Shown: positions 12,845 to 12,856 of the stretch, one piece after another | Layout of the letters: each line of letters starts with the position of its first letter | How positions within the stretch are numbered: position 1 is the stretch's first letter | Source: Candidatus Altarchaeota archaeon | GTDB lineage: Archaea > Altiarchaeota > Altiarchaeia > IMC4 > QMZM01 | Reading direction: 5' to 3' | Assembly (NCBI GenBank): GCA_018897475.1 | Contig: JAHIKS010000145.1 | Location: 1-12,856, forward strand | DNA length: 12,856 nucleotides | Program-made: the position numbers and the translations under genes | Notes under the pieces: model-generated | What the model was told of the DNA's origin: nothing | Databases searched by the model: none | Seen by the model: only the letters and a program-made list of their open reading frames with translations

Positions 12845-12856
12845 CAGGAAGGGGGA

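Noticed and set aside
1..12856. tRNA, rRNA, CRISPR array, intein
   Set aside because: I saw no cloverleaf with a T-loop and acceptor stem, no regularly spaced repeats beyond two copies, and radA is uninterrupted. A tRNAscan run would be decisive for tRNAs.

Overview
The window is archaeal chromosome. Evidence for this is a RadA recombinase, a TraB-type pheromone-shutdown-family membrane protein, a DRG-type TGS GTPase, Spt5 (archaeal NusG), a Sec61-gamma-type SecE, and uL11, uL1 and uL10 of archaeal type in the classic order secE-spt5-rpl11-rpl1-rpl10. Most genes are very tightly packed. Most starts lack a Shine-Dalgarno sequence, and A/T-rich TATA-like boxes lie about 27-36 bases upstream of several starts, which suggests leaderless or short-leader transcripts. 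I cannot name a species. A stand-alone NFACT-R protein and highly charged ribosomal-stalk proteins without an adjacent L12 gene hint at a divergent, uncultivated archaeal lineage, but that is inference.

Layout. 1-142: tail of an unrecognised protein. 154-1089: radA, convergent with an operon-like pair on the minus strand, traB (3103-1928) then aroE (1921-1094). 3148-4068: multi-pass membrane protein of the YciC/GPDPase-membrane-domain type. 4096-5190 (minus): DRG-family GTPase, divergent by only 10 bases from 5201-6181 (plus), a multi-pass membrane protein with an HExxH zinc-protease motif. 6174-6998 (minus): solo NFACT-R protein. 7035-7298 (plus): small two-TM protein. 10504-7305 (minus): secE, spt5, rpl11, rpl1, rpl10, linking protein export, transcription elongation and the ribosomal stalk base. 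The rpl12 (P1) gene usually found after rpl10 is absent here.

The region from about 10.55 kb to the right edge is accessory. It holds an IS200/IS605-type TnpB-related gene (12139-10596, minus) split by a 101-bp non-coding insertion with perfect 12-bp terminal inverted repeats and an exact 9-bp target-site duplication. This is a miniature inverted-repeat element, and removing it with one duplication copy restores a 477-residue reading frame. Upstream lie a 33-bp-period direct repeat, an unrecognised 101-residue gene with a strong ribosome binding site, and a non-coding stretch.

That non-coding stretch (12620-12844) folds on paper into one long rod of four nested stems capped by two adjacent hairpins with GCAA and GGAA (GNRA) loops. 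I see no match to a known RNA family. It is the best candidate here for something undescribed.
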